A program made the position numbers and the translations under genes. Positions 50,744 through 59,351 of a stretch of DNA of 63,838 bases are shown one piece after another. The stretch's first letter is position 1, and each line of letters opens with the position of its first letter. The stretch comes from Candidatus Nanopelagicales bacterium (lineage in GTDB: Bacteria > Actinomycetota > Actinomycetes > S36-B12): assembly GCA_028687755.1 (NCBI GenBank), contig JAQTZL010000013.1, positions 1 to 63,838 on the forward strand, written 5' to 3'. The notes under the pieces were generated by a model. The model had not been told where the DNA came from and searched no databases. It worked only from the letters and a program-made list of their open reading frames with translations.

Positions 50744-51013
50744 TTACTTGAAATGATAGCCTTTTTCACGCAACTCGTCTTTGCGTTGTTCGGACAGGCA
50801 TCCATAGTGGACATAGAGACCCATGCGTCTCTTGGTGAATCGATCGTTCCGTTTGTTGTCGATGTGCGGGTTCTCGATGTACGGGTCGTACCAACCCGCG
50901 GCCCGCAGCGTCACTAGACGGTCTTTGTCTTGACAGACAGGACAGAGAATTTCCTCCCTGTCAGTCTGCGGTTGACCGGTGTAGCACGTGGCACTGAACA
51001 CGGGCTCAGTCAT
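50744..51013 (-). CDS. Small putative zinc-binding protein
   Basis: This 89-residue protein has CPVCQDKDRL and, near the C terminus, HYGC, giving Cys/His positions that could bind one zinc ion. The start at 51013 overlaps the end of the upstream zinc-finger-like gene by 8 bases. Such small proteins are often phage regulators of host enzymes or DNA-binding factors; the function here is unknown. Confidence 0.55.
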   Translation of the reverse strand: MTEPVFSATCYTGQPQTDREEILCPVCQDKDRLVTLRAAGWYDPYIENPHIDNKRNDRFTKRRMGLYVHYGCLSEQRKDELREKGYHFK

Positions 51014-51422
51014 GGTCTACATCCCACCAGTCTTCTGTAGACCCAACTTCACGACGATCTCTTGTGGTCATAGCTCGGAACGCTGGAGTACCTTGACACG
51101 GTCGGCAATAGTAGCCGTCGTCCTCGTCTTCGTAGGTCTCATCGTGAAACTTCCAACGACGTGCTTCTGTAGCCGGAACTGTGTCGTGACACATAGTGCA
51201 ATCCACCTCACGCATCTCGAACGCGTTCAGATCGACGGTCTGACAACTGGCGCAAAGCACTGTCTTCTCACCACCGCTTTCTACAGCGTAGTAGCTTGAC
51301 TTCAGATAGGCGGCAAGAGAGGGATCAGCGCAGACATGTTCGCACCCGCCTTCCTGGGAGATGAGCGAAAACTTTTGTTCGGCTGTCAGGGTGGAGATGG
51401 AGCGATAGCTGTGAATGCTCAT
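51006..51422 (-). CDS. Putative zinc-binding protein
   Basis: This 138-residue protein has three CxxC pairs: CASC (~57-60), CTMC (~75-78) and CRPC (~105-108), with GCEHVC near residue 27 as a further potential ligand cluster. The layout fits one or two zinc ribbons. An acidic stretch (DETYEDEDDGYYC) lies between the second and third pair. The start at 51422 has GAAGGAAAACTC upstream. It is overlapped by a smaller zinc-binding gene downstream, so they may act together. Confidence 0.6.
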   Translation of the reverse strand: MSIHSYRSISTLTAEQKFSLISQEGGCEHVCADPSLAAYLKSSYYAVESGGEKTVLCASCQTVDLNAFEMREVDCTMCHDTVPATEARRWKFHDETYEDEDDGYYCRPCQGTPAFRAMTTRDRREVGSTEDWWDVDHD

Positions 51423-51501
51423 GAGTTTTCCTTCGTACAGAGATTGTCAGGGAAAGCGGTTACGTTATCCATACAAGTTCCCTTCCTTAAAGTGCGCAAA
51501 A

Positions 51502-51529
51502 CCTCACGGACCTTACAGGGTCCGTGAGG
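51502..51529 (-). terminator. Hairpin
   Basis: 11-bp stem CCTCACGGACC with a short loop, 7 bases past the stop at 51536. A GGTTTTGC stretch follows on the minus strand. Confidence 0.55.
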
Positions 51530-51535
51530 CTTGGA

Positions 51536-51850
51536 TCAATAAACGTCCCGGATGATATCGACGACGCGACAACGCGGGTGATGTTCGCCAAACTTCACAC
51601 GAACAGGCGTGCCGTCTGCCATAAAGGCACGAATGCTCTTGGCGTTGCGAAGCTCGCGAATGAAGTCACCGCGATAGGTGACGTTGGTTCCACCGGCACA
51701 GTGGACAGTCTGACTGTTGAAGGTCTTGGGATCCAGCGCGATGACGCGGTCGCCCTTGCACGGAGAGTGCCGAAACGACATGCCTTTTTGAGACAAACTG
51801 ATTTCGTCCGGAACAGTGTTCTCGAATTGCATCTTCAAATGACGGGTCAT
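51536..51850 (-). CDS. Unknown small protein
   Basis: This 104-residue protein starts at 51850 with a strong AGGAGG. It is beta-rich and basic (VRVKFGEHHPRCRVVDIIR), possibly a small nucleic-acid-binding barrel, but no family was recognised. It is the last gene of a leftward unit running from 54500. Confidence 0.55.
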   Translation of the reverse strand: MTRHLKMQFENTVPDEISLSQKGMSFRHSPCKGDRVIALDPKTFNSQTVHCAGGTNVTYRGDFIRELRNAKSIRAFMADGTPVRVKFGEHHPRCRVVDIIRDVY

Positions 51851-51865
51851 GTGACCTCCTATAGG

Positions 51866-52258
51866 TTAAAGGTTGTGTTCTTTGCAGAACGCTTCGATTT
51901 CAGAGTTGGCAGGGATACGCCCCTGAAAAGTGTTCTCAATGGCCTTCTGGACAACTTTGTGAACAAGGCAAGCCTGCGCCTTTGTCAAACTGCGTTTGTA
52001 CTTTATGAAGGCGTCGGCTCCCTTGGAATAACTGGGAGACGTTGCCGCGTCTTCCAAGGTTATTGCAGACGGATCCGCAAACCGGATGTAACCCACATCT
52101 ATCCAGCGCCAAGGACCGTCGTTGCGCTGTAGACTCAGATCCATGTTGCCGTCAGACCACTGGTCTGTTGAAAACCCGGTGGTGATACATCGAGAGAAGC
52201 CGACTTCTCCTCCGTCCAAGACAGGGAAATGCTGAACCTTGGTTTGTTCATCGCTCAT
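51866..52258 (-). CDS. Unknown protein
   Basis: This 130-residue protein starts at 52258 (MSDEQTKVQH) with AAGGAAGGTCTCT upstream; the frame continues further up without a site. Trp-rich segments (GPWRWIDVGYIRF) are followed by a helical C terminus. It lies between two genes of the same unit. It is not recognised. Confidence 0.55.
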   Translation of the reverse strand: MSDEQTKVQHFPVLDGGEVGFSRCITTGFSTDQWSDGNMDLSLQRNDGPWRWIDVGYIRFADPSAITLEDAATSPSYSKGADAFIKYKRSLTKAQACLVHKVVQKAIENTFQGRIPANSEIEAFCKEHNL

Positions 52259-52293
52259 AGAGACCTTCCTTTTTGGCATCAGGTGCGGGTGTG

Positions 52294-53013
52294 TCAGAGT
52301 GAGTACGGACCAAACCGATGCCGAGGAAATCCTGCGTTTGCACACTGAGCAGCGGTGGTTACAGGAAAGCCCGGTATGGCAAATGGCCAGGGCATTGCGC
52401 CACTGGTCCGCGTTGCGATATTGGTTCTGACCACATCTTCTACAGTCGCTTGTTTCTCATCGACTGACCCAACGGGAACACGCTGGACAGACCGGTGATA
52501 AGACAGCAGCCATTCCGCCAACTCGGCTGTGGTGCGAAAATTTGTTTCCGACCGACCTCCACTTTGTAACTGGGTCTGAAAGTTTCCATCGGTGTTTTGT
52601 TCGATGATAATGCTAGACCGATAAACTTTCTTAAGCTCTTCCTCGTTTTTCAGACGGATAGTGAGCTTGTTTCCATGGGTCAAATCCATCACAATTTTTG
52701 ATGGATCTTTGACATTGGCAGTGACCCCTGAGCTCGAACAAAACTTCTCGTTCAACATCTCGACAAACAGGTCAGGAAACTTAACCGAAGCAAAGTTGAA
52801 GGTCTCCAGTGCAGACAACAGTCTTGCCAAGAGTTCTACCGTGTTGTTTTCGCAACGGATGTTTTCTTTGTCTTTCTCCTTGGGAGGGTTGGCATCAAGC
52901 ATCGCCAGACAGATGTCTGTCTTGATACCAGCGGTGACGCGTGTCATCGCAGCTGTGTCTGACAGAGCTCGGAGAGTCTCTAAAGACTTTCCGGTGAAGT
53001 TGATTTTTGACAT
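52294..53013 (-). CDS. Unknown accessory protein, possible module family
   Basis: This 239-residue protein starts at 53013 with AAAGGAACATTC upstream. A stretch ALETFNFASVKFPDLFVEML resembles HIDRKSFASIQFSRLLVNSL in the neighbouring 482-residue protein, and both are followed by beta strands and an acidic/aromatic helix. This suggests duplication of a ~100-residue module. The last ~60 residues are Pro/Gly-rich. There is no known domain or catalytic motif. Confidence 0.55.
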   Translation of the reverse strand: MSKINFTGKSLETLRALSDTAAMTRVTAGIKTDICLAMLDANPPKEKDKENIRCENNTVELLARLLSALETFNFASVKFPDLFVEMLNEKFCSSSGVTANVKDPSKIVMDLTHGNKLTIRLKNEEELKKVYRSSIIIEQNTDGNFQTQLQSGGRSETNFRTTAELAEWLLSYHRSVQRVPVGSVDEKQATVEDVVRTNIATRTSGAMPWPFAIPGFPVTTAAQCANAGFPRHRFGPYSL

Positions 53014-53051
53014 GAATGTTCCTTTGAATGAGTTAGTTAGGCGGACTTCTT

Positions 53052-54500
53052 TTAAGCCAGGTGGGCGACAGCCAGACGTTCAAGAAACAGGTCGTACCCA
53101 GGTGTCATCCGGAGGTCGTAAGGGAAAGCAGCCTCAACGTAGAAGTCGCCTTCTTCGCGCTTGACGACTTTGAGAATCGTCCTTTTATCGATGGCGTACT
53201 TCGACGAGGTAACTACGGCGACCATGGCACAGTTAGGCTCGCAAGACCAAGCCTCCAGTTTGCCACCAACGCTCGTGGCCATGCCTTGGAGAGAATTCAC
53301 CAGAAGCCTTGAGAACTGGATGCTTGCAAAGCTTTTCCGGTCGATGTGCGTCATGAACTCGGTCAGCAGTTGAAATGCGTCATCCGCCCGAATTTGTGCG
53401 ATATCGGACGCAGTTATGACGCGCTCCTGTTGAAGCTTGGTCTTCTCGACCACCGACGCATGAACACTGACCATCACCGCGGGACTGAGATCCGCCATCT
53501 CTGTCACCGATTGAAGACTTTGAAGCACAGACAGTGACGCATTGCTCAAATCGACATCAGAGACAGTAGCTGATGTTGGCGATGTCTCTTCTGGCACTTC
53601 CGTGCGAACATCAGACTCGGCTTGATAATGAGCGTCCAGCGATTCAATCAGAGAAGCCTCTGAAAAAATGGCCGGCGCAGAGTTAGACCAAACATAGCGT
53701 ATCTCGTAGCCACTATCTTTGTTCACCACTGACAAACGGCAGATGTTTTTACCCTTTCTGTCCAGAAGCCCTAAGACAATGCCGTCGCCGTCTGGAGCTG
53801 GGATACACTCGAGTGCATGCGGACCTTTGCTGGTTCGTTGACAGACCAGAGGTTCAACGCAGTAACGGAAGAATAGCGTCACGTAGTGGTCTTCGGCGTG
53901 ACCTGCGGTCAAGCTTCTGGTTCTCAGCATAGACAAGAACGCCTGAAAATGCACACTGCTGAGCATATGCTCCAACGCCGGATGATACGCACTATGGTAC
54001 CGAATCCCTACTCGGTCTTGCAGGCGCTCTACGTCAAGTATGCGGTCAAATACAGCCGCCTTTTTCGCCGTGTCGCCAATGGTCCCTGCCGCTGCCGCTG
54101 AATGTTCAAGACGCACTTCAGTCTGCGCATCTTCAACAGTTTCATCAGACACAAATCCGTTTACCAACCCCGCCTGAAATTCCCAGAATGTATAAGCCTT
54201 ACCCAGGTATCTCACAAGAAATTTCTGGGTTTGGATATCTCTGCTTATGCTCAGAACCGTTTGGGTGTCCCCGGTTTGTGGCGCTACACCAATGATCTCA
54301 GCGGTATGGCCGTCTTCAGTTGCCTTAAACACTAACTCTCGGTCATACCGCTGAGCGGCGCTGATGCAGCGGTCATAAAACAGCTGCTTATAGCTGCGGC
54401 AGACACCGTCTTCTAACACTGCCGCCCGAGCATTCAGTGCCGTCAAAAAGCGCTTCATCAGCGGGTTATCTTTTCCAGGAATAGGAAGATGGATTCGCAT
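53052..54500 (-). CDS. Unknown accessory protein with possible internal repeats
   Basis: This 482-residue protein starts at 54500 (MRIHLPIPGK) with AAGGAGTTTAT upstream; the longer frame runs through the promoter element and terminator. It seems to contain three copies of a unit of helices followed by strands and a short aromatic helix, ending at about residues 115, 300 and 480 (for instance GYEIRYVWSN and GDFYVEAAFPY at equivalent points). The last copy resembles part of the downstream 239-residue protein. No known domain was recognised. Confidence 0.55.
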   Translation of the reverse strand: MRIHLPIPGKDNPLMKRFLTALNARAAVLEDGVCRSYKQLFYDRCISAAQRYDRELVFKATEDGHTAEIIGVAPQTGDTQTVLSISRDIQTQKFLVRYLGKAYTFWEFQAGLVNGFVSDETVEDAQTEVRLEHSAAAAGTIGDTAKKAAVFDRILDVERLQDRVGIRYHSAYHPALEHMLSSVHFQAFLSMLRTRSLTAGHAEDHYVTLFFRYCVEPLVCQRTSKGPHALECIPAPDGDGIVLGLLDRKGKNICRLSVVNKDSGYEIRYVWSNSAPAIFSEASLIESLDAHYQAESDVRTEVPEETSPTSATVSDVDLSNASLSVLQSLQSVTEMADLSPAVMVSVHASVVEKTKLQQERVITASDIAQIRADDAFQLLTEFMTHIDRKSFASIQFSRLLVNSLQGMATSVGGKLEAWSCEPNCAMVAVVTSSKYAIDKRTILKVVKREEGDFYVEAAFPYDLRMTPGYDLFLERLAVAHLA

Positions 54501-54550
54501 ATAAACTCCTTGGTCATTATCGCTATCTACACAACGTAGAGAGTTCGATA

Positions 54551-54577
54551 GGGTATTTCCAATAAGTATGTACGTAA
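54551..54577 (-). promoter_or_regulatory. Promoter-like element, diverged GGTATGTTCA class
   Basis: The plus strand reads GGGTATTTCCAATAAGTATG then TACGTAA. The flanking CGATAGGGTAT matches CGATAAGGTAT at 49624-49634. It lies ~51 bases upstream of the start at 54500. Confidence 0.5.
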
Positions 54578-54592
54578 CTGTATAAAAGTCAA

Positions 54593-54624
54593 AGACCACC
54601 TCTGGGACTTCCCAGAGGTGGTCT
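54593..54624 (-). terminator. Perfect hairpin terminator
   Basis: 15-bp stem AGACCACCTCTGGGA with a 2-base centre, 10 bases past the stop at 54635. TTTGACTTTTATAC follows on the minus strand. Confidence 0.65.
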
Positions 54625-54634
54625 AGACAACACA

Positions 54635-55246
54635 TCAGTACCGATGTACAAACACATACCGGAAGAACGCCACAAAGTCACCTTTGTCCAACATCAGCTT
54701 CTCGAACATCTTGACCCAGGTGGTGGCTGGCTCAACACTGTGCCGATAGCCATTGGACGCCACGGCGTCACGCACCCGCTTTGCAAACGAGTCGGTCAAG
54801 CGAGCAGCAGCACCTTCCGTCAACCCAGTGTTGGTCACAAACCGGAAGTTCGACGGCAGCTGGTTGTAAGCCTGGTACTTGTCAAACTTACCCGTCACCA
54901 GGTCTTCCAGAAAAGTGATTGATGTGGGTGGCACATGCGGATTGCGGATCTGCGCTTCCACAAAGTCCAGTACCGAAACACTCTGCAAGATCGATGTCAC
55001 AAAGTCCACGATCTCCATGAAGTTGTCGAAGGAAGGATCCTTCTGGTACTTTCGATAGAGGATAGACGCCAGCGAAGCGTTGTTGACGTGATTGGTTTTG
55101 AAGTAGTCTGTCAGTCCGTCAGAGACAGAAGCCAGCCGACGGATGTTGATGATGTCATCGGCGACGTCGATGTCTTCGGTGAACGGCGTGTAGTGCTGGT
55201 TTGCAGGAAGGGCAAAGCCAGATGTCGTCAGGATCATTTCAGCCAT
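54635..55246 (-). CDS. Probable virion-associated protein
   Basis: This 203-residue protein overlaps the upstream gene by 8 bases (ATG 55246, upstream stop at 55239) and has GAGGAAGACGTCA upstream, so it is translationally coupled. It is helical (DNFMEIVDFVTSILQSVSV, EGAAARLTDSFAKRVRDAV) with no membrane segment. It belongs to a three-gene unit with the 307- and 424-residue proteins and shares their codon bias. It is probably structural or an assembly factor. Confidence 0.55.
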   Translation of the reverse strand: MAEMILTTSGFALPANQHYTPFTEDIDVADDIINIRRLASVSDGLTDYFKTNHVNNASLASILYRKYQKDPSFDNFMEIVDFVTSILQSVSVLDFVEAQIRNPHVPPTSITFLEDLVTGKFDKYQAYNQLPSNFRFVTNTGLTEGAAARLTDSFAKRVRDAVASNGYRHSVEPATTWVKMFEKLMLDKGDFVAFFRYVFVHRY

Positions 55247-56162
55247 TGACGTCTTCCTCGATCTTGGTGATTTTGTAATCCAGGTCTGTGACAGACTTCT
55301 GGAGAGCCGTCAGCTCCCGTTCCATCTGAAGGTCAGCCTGACCGTTCTCTTTCAGCATCTTCAGGTGCAGCAGGCGCAGTTCCAGAAGGCGCTTCTTGTC
55401 CTTCATGTGCCGGTAGCGATCAGCTTCCCACTGAGCGAAGACCAGACGCACGCTGTAGATAGGCCACCCCACAAACCCGCTGGGAAGACCAGAGACCATG
55501 TCCAGCTGATTCACGCTGTAGACTTCCACGACTTCGTCGACAGAGTCTTTTGGCAACAGGGCATCGGTCAGGTCCTTCATGCGCTCATGCAGCTGTTCTG
55601 GTGTGTCACCGTAGACAGAGATCAGACGAGCAAAGATCCACAGACTCTTCTCGATGAAGTCCAACTGCGTCTTCTTCAGCTGCCCTTCAGTCGTGAACTC
55701 CACGCCACCGTGCTCGGCTTCTTTGACGTAGATGTAGTTCAGCAGGTCGGTGGCATACCGTGTCATGAAGTAGTAGTGACCTACCGCACGGATGATGTTG
55801 GCCTTGAAGGTCGTCATGGCGTGTGTGACGATAACTTCGTTGGAGATGTCTTCTACCTCTTTGCGGATGGCTTCACCGTTGGTACGGAGGTTGTGCATCA
55901 GAGCGATCATGTCATCAGGAAACTTCTTCCCGATCTTGACCTTGTGACGACCGGACTTGTTGAACTCCGCATAGAAGTCCTTGACGATGCTGACAGCCTT
56001 CGGACTGTTCAGCTTGGCCACCTTGTCGATCTCTGACAGGCTGGTGCAGGTATCGATGATGGATTGGATGGATTCGAGAGAGATAGACAGATCGGTCTCG
56101 ATGTCTGATCGACTCAGTGACGGAACCAGCCTCTTGACAAACTCGGCAATGTTGATAGACAT
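55239..56162 (-). CDS. Probable virion-associated helical protein
   Basis: This 307-residue protein starts at 56162 (MSINIAEF) with AGAGGTGTCT upstream; a GTG two codons earlier is less likely. It is helical throughout, ending in a coiled coil (ELRLLHLKMLKENGQADLQ). It is coupled to the 203-residue gene downstream. A role as a tail, collar or scaffold component is possible. It is not recognised. Confidence 0.55.
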   Translation of the reverse strand: MSINIAEFVKRLVPSLSRSDIETDLSISLESIQSIIDTCTSLSEIDKVAKLNSPKAVSIVKDFYAEFNKSGRHKVKIGKKFPDDMIALMHNLRTNGEAIRKEVEDISNEVIVTHAMTTFKANIIRAVGHYYFMTRYATDLLNYIYVKEAEHGGVEFTTEGQLKKTQLDFIEKSLWIFARLISVYGDTPEQLHERMKDLTDALLPKDSVDEVVEVYSVNQLDMVSGLPSGFVGWPIYSVRLVFAQWEADRYRHMKDKKRLLELRLLHLKMLKENGQADLQMERELTALQKSVTDLDYKITKIEEDVNG

Positions 56163-56225
56163 AGACACCTCTGAGGTATAAGGAAAAAGTGGATATCACA
56201 AAATAGCCCACCCTACAAAGAGCAG

Positions 56226-56261
56226 GCACCCAGCATCTGCCCGAAGACAGATGCTGGGTGC
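56226..56261 (-). terminator. Hairpin
   Basis: 14-bp stem GCACCCAGCATCTG with an 8-base loop, 11 bases past the stop at 56272. Confidence 0.55.
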
Positions 56262-56271
56262 TCACCGGGTG

Positions 56272-57546
56272 TCAGAACACCTGTCCCTGACTCAGGCTAA
56301 ATGCCTTCAGGATATCGCCGATATTGTTGTTGTTCTTGTCCGACATGGGTTTGAAGGAGTCGATAGACCCCTGAGAGAAGCCGTCCATGTCACGGACATA
56401 GATAGAGACACGCTCCCAAGCTTTGTCGATCACCACCAACATCATGGCAGATGTGTTGTTGAAGACCATGTTGCGTGTGGTCAGGTTGGACAAACGACCA
56501 CCGATCTTGCGCTGGATTTCTGCCTCGTCTTCATCAGACATGACGTAGATAGCAGAGACACCGGCCAGAGAGATGTTGCCAGACAGGATCGAGTACAGCT
56601 TGGAGCTGTTGATGCGCTTCAGCAACTGAGCGTAGAAACCGGTACCGTCTTTGATCATGGCTTTCTTCTGCTGCTTGATCAGGTCAGAGCAGAGGATAAA
56701 GTCCTTGATGATGTCGATACGGCCATCCAGCGCAGCGCGAGCGCGAGAACCCAGCGTGATCTCATCGGCGTTCATCGTGGTGATGCCAGCGATAGCGTCA
56801 GAAGGGATGATCATGGTGTCCAGTTTGATCACAACAGGGATACGAACTGTGTTGGTATCCAAGGTCTTCTTGTCGCTCTTAAACTGACGAGTGCTGGTTT
56901 CACCGGTGGTAAACGACACCTCGACGATCTTACCGATAGACATACCCAGTTTGTCAAACCCTTGGATACGAGGCACAGCAGAGTCCAGACCGGTATTGCG
57001 GTTCAGGTCTTCGTTTTCAGAGTACTCTTCACCAGCTCCGTTGCCGTAGCCGTAGTTATTCAACATGGCTGATTCGACATGGACCAGACCACTGGACACC
57101 AGACCACGATTCACCATAGGCAAGCGGTGCTCACATCCACGGAGTGACATGGTGCGCACAGCCAAAGAAGGAGAGACACCGGCTTCAGCCATCAGGTTCA
57201 ACGAGCTGTCAGATTCAAAGGCCAGTTGACCGGATGTCAGGAAGGTCTTGATGTCGCGGTCTGGGTTGGTCTTGTCCAGGATCTTCAGGATACGGGAGTC
57301 GTAGAGCTGTGAGGAGAGGATCTGGACGGCCTGAAGGTAGTAGGCCATGTAGATGTTCAACACGCCATGAAGCACGTTGTACAGGTCTTTCTGACCGGTC
57401 AGGTTGGATGAGATGAGTGTGATGGGTTCCACACGAGCGATCTTGGTCACGTCTGCGATAGACATGCCGTCGCCGACTGTGCCTTTGTAGGTCGTGATGA
57501 CGTTGCGGACTTGGTCCAAGAGTGTGGGTTGACCATTGACTGCCAT
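56272..57546 (-). CDS. Virion structural protein
   Basis: This 424-residue protein starts at 57546 with TAGGAGCACCCC upstream. It contains LAFE|SDS around residue 114, compatible with the prohead-protease (A/S)-x-E type site, though this is weaker evidence than the FALE sites. The sequence is mixed alpha/beta with biased codons and an Asn-rich loop (NNYGYGNGAGEEYSENED). The context is structural. The specific role is unknown. Confidence 0.55.
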   Translation of the reverse strand: MAVNGQPTLLDQVRNVITTYKGTVGDGMSIADVTKIARVEPITLISSNLTGQKDLYNVLHGVLNIYMAYYLQAVQILSSQLYDSRILKILDKTNPDRDIKTFLTSGQLAFESDSSLNLMAEAGVSPSLAVRTMSLRGCEHRLPMVNRGLVSSGLVHVESAMLNNYGYGNGAGEEYSENEDLNRNTGLDSAVPRIQGFDKLGMSIGKIVEVSFTTGETSTRQFKSDKKTLDTNTVRIPVVIKLDTMIIPSDAIAGITTMNADEITLGSRARAALDGRIDIIKDFILCSDLIKQQKKAMIKDGTGFYAQLLKRINSSKLYSILSGNISLAGVSAIYVMSDEDEAEIQRKIGGRLSNLTTRNMVFNNTSAMMLVVIDKAWERVSIYVRDMDGFSQGSIDSFKPMSDKNNNNIGDILKAFSLSQGQVF

Positions 57547-57636
57547 GGGGTGCTCCTAGGGTTGGGCGGATTTGTTCAAATCATACCTGACTTATACGGG
57601 AGATGCTGTGATCTATTTAACAACCAGAGGTTACTT

Positions 57637-58284
57637 ATGGAAACCATCTAGTCCATTCTTGCAGAACGTTTCAAAGAAACTAACGGCATTGTTGCTACCG
57701 AGAGTATCCAAATTGGGTATTCTGAATTTGCCACAGAAGGTGTCCTCAAAGGTTTGGCGAGTGACATCTGGCGCAACAGTGTCATGGATCCAGGCAGTGA
57801 AATTAAAGGGTGGTTTGAGGGTGTGGCCACCAAGCAGCGACACATCAATGAGTTCGCTGAGGAAACTATTCAGTGGCTGAAGGACAAAGACAACGAAAAC
57901 AAAGGTCTCGATTTGGACATGGGCGCTTTCAAGACGTGGCTTAAGAGCTCAGAGGCCTTTTACTGGAGGTTCTACTTTTTCTTGAACGACAAGATCTTCA
58001 ATCAAATGGTCTCGGAGCTGAAGAAGCACGAGTCTACCAAAATTGAAGGTGTGGCGGATTTCGATATGAAAGAGCGAACAGAGGCTACGCGCATGCTCGA
58101 TAACGCGCGAACGATCAAGGATCTGATTGTGATCGTGAACAGATACAGGGCTCGCGTGAATTTGGTCTTTGATCTTATTCAAAAACGTAAGCGCGCTGTG
58201 AAAGGAGCACCTTTCCAGGTTGCTCTTTTGGGTATGGTAGATCTCAACAAGACCGTAAGGAAGATCGTGTACCTGGCTGAATAA
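57637..58284 (+). pseudogene. Inner-head-like gene with an amber codon at position 5
   Basis: ATG 57637 has AGAGG upstream and opens METI, then TAG (57649-57651), then continues in frame without a stop to 58284 (215 codons in all). The sequence after the TAG is clearly coding: SILAERFKETNGIVATES, then SEFATEGVLKGLASDIW. FATE|G at codon 34, followed by a helix, resembles the FALE|G sites of the inner-head proteins in this window. The first ATG after the TAG is at 57754 and has no ribosome site. TAG is a normal stop elsewhere in this genome. Likely readings are an inactivated gene, amber suppression in the host, or a sequence error. Confidence 0.6.
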
Positions 58285-58299
58285 GCAAAAGAAAAACAC

Positions 58300-58334
58300 C
58301 TCTATACACCTGGAACTAATCCAGGTGTATAGAG
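58300..58334 (-). terminator. Hairpin terminator between convergent genes
   Basis: 14-bp stem CTCTATACACCTGG with a 7-base loop. In the minus direction TTTTTCTTTTG follows after a few bases. Confidence 0.75.
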
Positions 58335-58341
58335 TTTGTCT

Positions 58342-58824
58342 TTAACGCACCACTTCTGACACAAAGTCTTCGACACTGATAAGGCGAACAGTGGGTTCAG
58401 ACATATCTGCCCGGAGGACAGAAAGTTGAACCATAAGTCCGTGAACGGCGTCATAGACCACGCTGGGTGACTTTGGTGTCTGAGTCTTCCCCAAAAGCAG
58501 ATGAAGAATCTCCTTCTTCTCAGAGGGTCCCAAATTACTGTGCTTTTCCAGTTCGTCAGTCAGCAAAATTTCGAGCAGCTCGCGCTCGGTATCTTCCTCA
58601 GACTGCTGAATGGTCTGCCTTTTCTCCAGCTCAACTTTACAGGCGATGACCAACCGCCGGACAGCTTGGTTATCCAATTTGGTCAGGCTGGACGACAGTA
58701 GACGATTGATGGAATTTGTCGAAAGGTCCGCAACGTGTGTGTCGCCAATCATCATGTTACAAATGTCCGTACCTCGAATCTGAATGTTTCCGAAGGTATC
58801 TTTGTCTTGCGCAAATTTTATCAT
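58342..58824 (-). CDS. Unknown accessory protein
   Basis: This 160-residue protein starts at 58824 (MIKFAQDKDT); the ATG overlaps the TGA of the upstream gene (ATGA) with TGGAG upstream. It is helical and acidic in the centre (QQSEEDTERELLEILLTDEL). It belongs to a four-gene unit beginning at 60436 with overlapping starts. It is not recognised. Confidence 0.6.
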   Translation of the reverse strand: MIKFAQDKDTFGNIQIRGTDICNMMIGDTHVADLSTNSINRLLSSSLTKLDNQAVRRLVIACKVELEKRQTIQQSEEDTERELLEILLTDELEKHSNLGPSEKKEILHLLLGKTQTPKSPSVVYDAVHGLMVQLSVLRADMSEPTVRLISVEDFVSEVVR

Positions 58825-59339
58825 CTTGACTCCATTTGTTTCCATGCTTCTTTGACACTGCAACCTGTCGCAACAGGGCTTACGTCACTGTTATTACGTA
58901 TATCTACCGTGATACCACCTTCATTGATCTTAAAGACCAAAGTTTGCTGGTTAGTACAAAAAACACCGATTTCTTCTTTTGATGCTTGGTTAAACAAATA
59001 CAGTTTGCTGAACCAAGCGTGCATTTGCTTCCATTCATCCGTGGTGGTCGCGACATGTGCAATGTGATCAATCACCGTGGCGCGGAAAAGGTCGGCTGCA
59101 ACTGAGGCAACTGTGAGCTGGACGCGCTGATTGATCTCTGACTGTTTCTGGCACGCTTTAGCAAATCTCCGAAGCACCGGGTCGGTGGACCTGGAGAACG
59201 GTCCGTTGACTATGAACTCAAGGGCACTCTGTCCCATTTGCGAAACGCGGACATTGTTGAGTGAAGGATCTCGCGGATCGTCCAGCAGAATAGTCATTCC
59301 GCCGTACACGGCTTTTACGATTCTGTCTTCTTCATACAT
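58821..59339 (-). CDS. Unknown accessory protein
   Basis: This 172-residue protein starts at 59339 (MYEEDRIVKA) with AAGGACACAGTTTT upstream. It ends with strands and a short helix (TLVFKINEGGITVDIRNN, KEAWKQM), the order noted for other accessory proteins here. It is coupled to the downstream gene. There is no known domain. Confidence 0.55.
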   Translation of the reverse strand: MYEEDRIVKAVYGGMTILLDDPRDPSLNNVRVSQMGQSALEFIVNGPFSRSTDPVLRRFAKACQKQSEINQRVQLTVASVAADLFRATVIDHIAHVATTTDEWKQMHAWFSKLYLFNQASKEEIGVFCTNQQTLVFKINEGGITVDIRNNSDVSPVATGCSVKEAWKQMESR

Positions 59340-59351
59340 AAAACTGTGTCC

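Noticed and set aside
57649..57651. TAG as a reassigned sense codon in this phage
   Set aside because: Genes ending at 16153 and 49297 stop at TAG directly before a Shine-Dalgarno or a terminator, so TAG works as a stop. The amber codon at 57649 is treated as a special case.
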